Positions 5,805 to 8,150 of a stretch of DNA of 8,150 bases are shown one piece after another. Position numbers and translations under genes: made by a program. The stretch is taken from the NCBI GenBank assembly GCA_016213305.1, contig JACRAV010000263.1, forward strand, positions 1 through 8,150, given 5' to 3'. Source of the DNA: Candidatus Zixiibacteriota bacterium. GTDB lineage: Bacteria; Zixibacteria; MSB-5A5; GN15; FEB-12. Under the pieces are notes generated by a model. It made no database searches. It was not told where the DNA came from and saw nothing but the letters and a program-made list of their open reading frames with translations. Position 1 is the first letter of the stretch. Every line of letters begins with the position of its first letter.

Positions 5805-7613
5805 ATGACACTGGCAACCAGCAAGGCAATACCGCAACGGGACAAAATCGACCCCCAATACACCTGGAACCTGACTGACCTCTACCCCACCGAGGCGGAT
5901 TGGGAGGCCCAGTTCAAAGCGGCCGAGACGATGACCGAAAAGCTCAAGACGTTTGCCGGACGTCTGGCCGAGTCGCCGCAGGTCCTCTGGGACTGCCTCG
6001 AGCTTCGCGGCGAGCTTTCCAAAGCCCTGCATTCGCTGTACCAGTACGCCCACCTGAGCAAAGACCTCGATAACCGGGTGTCGAAATATCAGGCGATGAC
6101 CACCCGTGTGGCCATGCTCGGCGCGCAGGCAGGGGCCGCCTCCGCTTTCATCGAGCCGGAATTGCTCAAGCTGGACGATGCCGCGCTCCGCAAGGCTTGC
6201 TCGCAGTTTCCGAAAACCGACGTGTACGATTTCTATGTCGAGGAACTGATCCGCTCCAAGGCGCATGTCCGCTCGGAGGAAATCGAGGAACTGCTGGCCA
6301 ACAGCGCCATGATCGGGCGCGGCCCGGATACGATCTTTTCAATGCTTGACGATGCCGACCTGATCTACCCGTCCATTCTCGATGAATCCGGCAACGAAAC
6401 CCAGCTCACCAAGCAACGGTACGCCAGGTTTCTGGAATCCAAAGACCGGCGGGTTCGTCGCGACGCCCACGAAAAGTTTTACCAGCCGTATAAAGAGCAT
6501 CTCAACACCATCGGCACGACCCTCGGCGTGTCGGTCGCCAGGGATGTGTTCTACGCCCGCGCCCGAAAGTTCGACAGCTGTCTGGCTCACGCTCTCGACG
6601 GCAACAATATTCCGCTGTCGGTGTATCACGCCCTCCTTGATACCACCGAGGCCAACCTCGGCGGCCTTCATGCCTATATCCGGCTTCGCAAGAAAGCCCT
6701 CCAGCTCGATTCGATCCATTCTTATGACATGGTCTGCCCCCTGTTTCCCGATCAGGATTACGAGGTCCCGTATGATCAGGCGGTCCATCGCCTGCTGGAG
6801 GCGGTCAAGCCGCTCGGCAACGAGTATCTGTCGGTGCTGGGGAAGGCGATGCAGTCGCGCTGGGTGGATGTTTTCGAGACCCCCGGCAAGGGAAGCGGGG
6901 CATACAGCTACGGCAGTTATACCGTGCATCCGTATGTCCTGATGAATTACAACGACACGGTTGACAACATGTTCACGCTGGCGCACGAGATGGGGCACGC
7001 CATGCACTCGTATCTGTCGAGCCGCACCCAGCCGTTCGCCAAGCACCAGTACTCTATCTTCGTGGCCGAAGTCGCCTCCACCCTCAACGAAGGACTTCTG
7101 ATGCATCTTCTGCTCAAGGAGACGACCGACACCCGCAAGCGGCTCTACCTGCTCAACCGGTACATGGACAACACGGTCGGGACGTTCTTCAACCAGGTGA
7201 TGTATGCCCGGTTCGAGCTGATGATCCATGAGGAGGTCGAAAAAGGGTCTGCCCTCTCGCCCGACACTATGACCGCTCTCTGGGGCGACCTGCTCGCGAA
7301 ATACTACGGCCCAGACCTTGTCCTCGATGACGCCGCCAAACTGAAATGGGCGCGCATCCCCCATTTTTACAATGCGTTCTATGTCTATCAATACGCGACC
7401 TCGTACGCCGCCTCGCAGATGATCCTGGACAAGTTCCTGGCCGGCGAGCCGAGGATTATCGAAAGATATCTCGAGATGCTATCGGCGGGAGGAAAAGACC
7501 ATCCGATCGAACTGTTGAAAATCTGCGGTGTGGACATGACGACACCTGAGCCGGTGATGTCCAACCTGAATCGTTTCGCCGCCCAGGTCGCCGAGGTGAA
7601 CCGTCTGTTATAG
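5805..7613 (+). CDS. pepF: Oligoendopeptidase F (M3 family zinc metallopeptidase)
   Basis: A 602-residue cytosolic zinc peptidase that cleaves short oligopeptides, recycling peptides to amino acids; some members also degrade signal-peptide remnants. The zinc site is intact: HEMGH at residues 394-398 within TLAHEMGHAMHSYLS, giving His394, His398 and catalytic Glu395, and the third ligand Glu422 in VAEVASTLNE 24 residues later, the spacing of M3 gluzincins. The N-terminal oligopeptidase-F domain spans roughly residues 110-180 and the catalytic M3 domain roughly 200-590. Length is the usual one of about 600. The ATG at 5805 is preceded by AAAGGA six bases upstream. No signal peptide. Long open frames on the opposite strand come from its strong GC3 bias. 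No terminator directly follows the stop; palindromic repeats begin within 10 bases. Confidence 0.97.
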   Translation: MTLATSKAIPQRDKIDPQYTWNLTDLYPTEADWEAQFKAAETMTEKLKTFAGRLAESPQVLWDCLELRGELSKALHSLYQYAHLSKDLDNRVSKYQAMTTRVAMLGAQAGAASAFIEPELLKLDDAALRKACSQFPKTDVYDFYVEELIRSKAHVRSEEIEELLANSAMIGRGPDTIFSMLDDADLIYPSILDESGNETQLTKQRYARFLESKDRRVRRDAHEKFYQPYKEHLNTIGTTLGVSVARDVFYARARKFDSCLAHALDGNNIPLSVYHALLDTTEANLGGLHAYIRLRKKALQLDSIHSYDMVCPLFPDQDYEVPYDQAVHRLLEAVKPLGNEYLSVLGKAMQSRWVDVFETPGKGSGAYSYGSYTVHPYVLMNYNDTVDNMFTLAHEMGHAMHSYLSSRTQPFAKHQYSIFVAEVASTLNEGLLMHLLLKETTDTRKRLYLLNRYMDNTVGTFFNQVMYARFELMIHEEVEKGSALSPDTMTALWGDLLAKYYGPDLVLDDAAKLKWARIPHFYNAFYVYQYATSYAASQMILDKFLAGEPRIIERYLEMLSAGGKDHPIELLKICGVDMTTPEPVMSNLNRFAAQVAEVNRLL

Positions 7614-7619
7614 GGTGAG

Positions 7620-7644
7620 TTGTGGAATCTGTCAATGCGAGGAG
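7620..7644 (+). repeat. CGTCATTGCGAG-family repeat, partial left end
   Basis: The 25 bases starting TTGTGGAATC match those at 7755-7779 at 22 positions, so both copies share upstream flank as well as the repeat head. The right half differs, so this is a decayed or truncated copy. A second head fragment, CGTCATTGCGAG, follows at 7659-7670 without its right half. Confidence 0.7.
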
Positions 7645-7720
7645 TAGTGCTTTCGCTCCGTCATTGCGAGCGTCACGTCACCCAGAGCTTGCCGAATTGC
7701 GGTTTCAACATTTCGCCGGA

Positions 7721-7753
7721 CCCACCCGTTGGGTGGGGTACTAATGTACTAAT
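7721..7753. repeat. CCCACCC hairpin plus GTACTAAT tandem duplication
   Basis: CCCACCC (7721-7727) and GGGTGGG (7731-7737) pair perfectly around a GTT loop. Directly after it GTACTAAT occurs twice in tandem (7738-7745 and 7746-7753), which looks like a slippage or small target-site duplication beside a structured element. Confidence 0.6.
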
Positions 7754-7754
7754 G

Positions 7755-7808
7755 TTGTGGAATCCGTCATTTCGAGGAGCGGCGTCTTCGACGCGACGAA
7801 GCAATCTC
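7755..7808 (+). repeat. CGTCATTGCGAG-family repeat, full copy
   Basis: Head CGTCATTTCGAG (7765-7776), internal hairpin GCGTC-TTC-GACGC (7782-7794), tail GCAATCTC (7801-7808). Overall design equals the copy at 7967-8009 while the internal stem differs. Repeats with this head and tail are scattered through intergenic DNA of many bacteria; their mobility and function are not settled to my knowledge. Confidence 0.75.
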
Positions 7809-7824
7809 GCTTCCTTCTTCGTAG

Positions 7825-7847
7825 GTCGAAACCCCTGCGGTTTCGAC
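7825..7847. repeat. Palindromic repeat, 9-bp stem (copy 3 of GTRGGTC family)
   Basis: GTCGAAACC (7825-7833) and GGTTTCGAC (7839-7847) pair perfectly around CCTGC. The flanks GTAG and ATC match the copies at 3941-4001. A pyrimidine-rich run follows (CTTTCTTCC), so weak termination of pepF transcripts is conceivable but not demonstrated. Confidence 0.75.
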
Positions 7848-7954
7848 ATCTTTCTTCCGTCCTGTCGAGCGAGGCCGACAAACGACGTTGACGGGACAAC
7901 AAAGACACGTCACCTCTCGACCCCGTTCGAGGCGACGGGGATGGGAACAAAAAA

Positions 7955-8150
7955 ATGAGAGAGCAACGTCATTGCGAGTGTCGCCTTCCTAGGCGACCGA
8001 AGCAATCTCTCCTTTTTCCGGTCATTGTTCTGATCTGTCTTCTCGCCACCGCCGCCTCCGCCCAACCCGAATCCCCCTTCTCCAAAAAATACGCCTCCAT
8101 CCTCGCCCACGATTTCACGCGGATAACGCTCGCTCCTGCCCATTGGCACA
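7955..8150 (+). CDS. Secreted protein of unknown family, N-terminal part (3' end beyond window)
   Basis: An open frame of 65 codons runs from ATG at 7955 off the right edge. GGGAA lies 7 bases upstream. Residues 1-17 are unusually charged (several Arg, one Lys), 18-31 are hydrophobic (SLLFPVIVLICLL), and cleavage is likely after ASA at residue 36, giving a standard signal peptide. The mature start (QPESPFSKKYASILAHDF...) shows strongly GC3-biased codons, supporting real coding. The APAHWH stretch is faintly reminiscent of the start of PAP2-type phosphatases, but this is too short to claim. Codons 5-19 coincide with a palindromic repeat, so the repeat supplies the basic n-region. Position and start are moderately sure; function is unknown. 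Confidence 0.62.
   Translation, partial: MREQRHCECRLPRRPKQSLLFPVIVLICLLATAASAQPESPFSKKYASILAHDFTRITLAPAHWH
7967..8009 (+). repeat. CGTCATTGCGAG-family repeat inside a coding start
   Basis: Head CGTCATTGCGAG (7967-7978), perfect hairpin GTCGCCT-TCCT-AGGCGAC (7980-7997), tail GCAATCTC (8002-8009). It is 43 bases long, against 44 for the copy at 7765-7808. It lies in frame within codons 5-19 of the secreted protein starting at 7955, without a stop codon in that frame. Confidence 0.75.

Larger units (their letters stand above)
7614..7954. repeat. Repeat-rich intergenic region after pepF
   Basis: A mosaic of short palindromes and direct repeats with no supported gene. In order it holds a partial copy at 7620-7644, a second fragment from 7659, a CCCACCC/GGGTGGG hairpin with an adjoining 8-base tandem duplication, a full copy at 7755-7808, a 9-bp hairpin at 7825-7847, and a GC-rich stretch with CCCCGT/ACGGGG complementarity around 7921-7940. 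A 112-codon plus-strand frame crosses it but is built from these repeats. Confidence 0.8.

Noticed and set aside
5683..5829. N-terminal extension of the AlkD-like protein to 5829
   Set aside because: It would cross the pepF start and promoter region, and the extra residues are unlike the family.
6339..7391. 350-codon minus-strand frame
   Set aside because: Antisense of pepF; no recognisable domain, and pepF has an intact catalytic site.
7620..7958. 112-codon plus-strand frame after pepF
   Set aside because: Its sequence is built from palindromic repeats; no coding-like composition or known domain.
7910..8149. 79-codon minus-strand glycine-rich frame
   Set aside because: Antisense of the signal-peptide-encoding frame starting at 7955, which has better codon bias and a sensible protein architecture.

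Overview
The window looks like chromosomal DNA from a GC-rich, diderm (Gram-negative-type) bacterium. Lipobox and signal-peptide proteins, a PEP-CTERM exosortase substrate under a textbook sigma-54 promoter, and abundant small palindromic intergenic repeats fit an uncultured environmental lineage. I cannot fix the phylum; an FCB/Zixibacteria-like or deltaproteobacterial-type genome is a guess from gene style only.

Layout. Positions 1-632 (-) hold the N-terminal 210 codons of recA, running off the left edge. Positions 633-982 are a divergent regulatory region. It carries inverted repeats in the recA leader, an imperfect palindrome, and a consensus -24/-12 promoter firing rightward into a secreted PEP-CTERM protein (983-1669, +), which ends in a strong intrinsic terminator. 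Converging on it is a tight minus-strand array read from about 4878 down to 1904: OsmC/YhfA-like protein, DUF302 protein, FmdB-type zinc ribbon, thioredoxin-fold lipoprotein, and a D12-class adenine DNA methyltransferase. An AlkD-like DNA-alkylation repair protein (4942-5682, -) lies upstream of the array. It is divergent from pepF, the oligoendopeptidase F metallopeptidase (5805-7613, +). The right edge (7614-8150) is a patchwork of palindromic repeats followed by the start of a secreted protein that runs off the window.

How the genes fit together. The osmC-DUF302-fmdB-thioredoxin set suggests a thiol/redox or sulfur-handling operon. The methyltransferase at its tail has no recognisable restriction partner here and looks like an orphan or a passenger. 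recA and the AlkD-like gene are both DNA-maintenance genes but are not linked transcriptionally. The PEP-CTERM protein would be exported, recognised by an exosortase encoded elsewhere, and linked to exopolysaccharide/biofilm biology; its sigma-54 promoter fits PrsK/PrsR-type control.

The most notable non-coding signals are two repeat families. One is a hairpin family with conserved ends (GTRGGTC ... GAC) and fully covarying 9-bp stems around 5-nt loops, with three copies in two places. The other is the CGTCATTGCGAG ... GAAGCAATCTC family. One copy of the second family lies in frame inside the first codons of the secreted protein at the right edge and supplies the charged n-region of its signal peptide.
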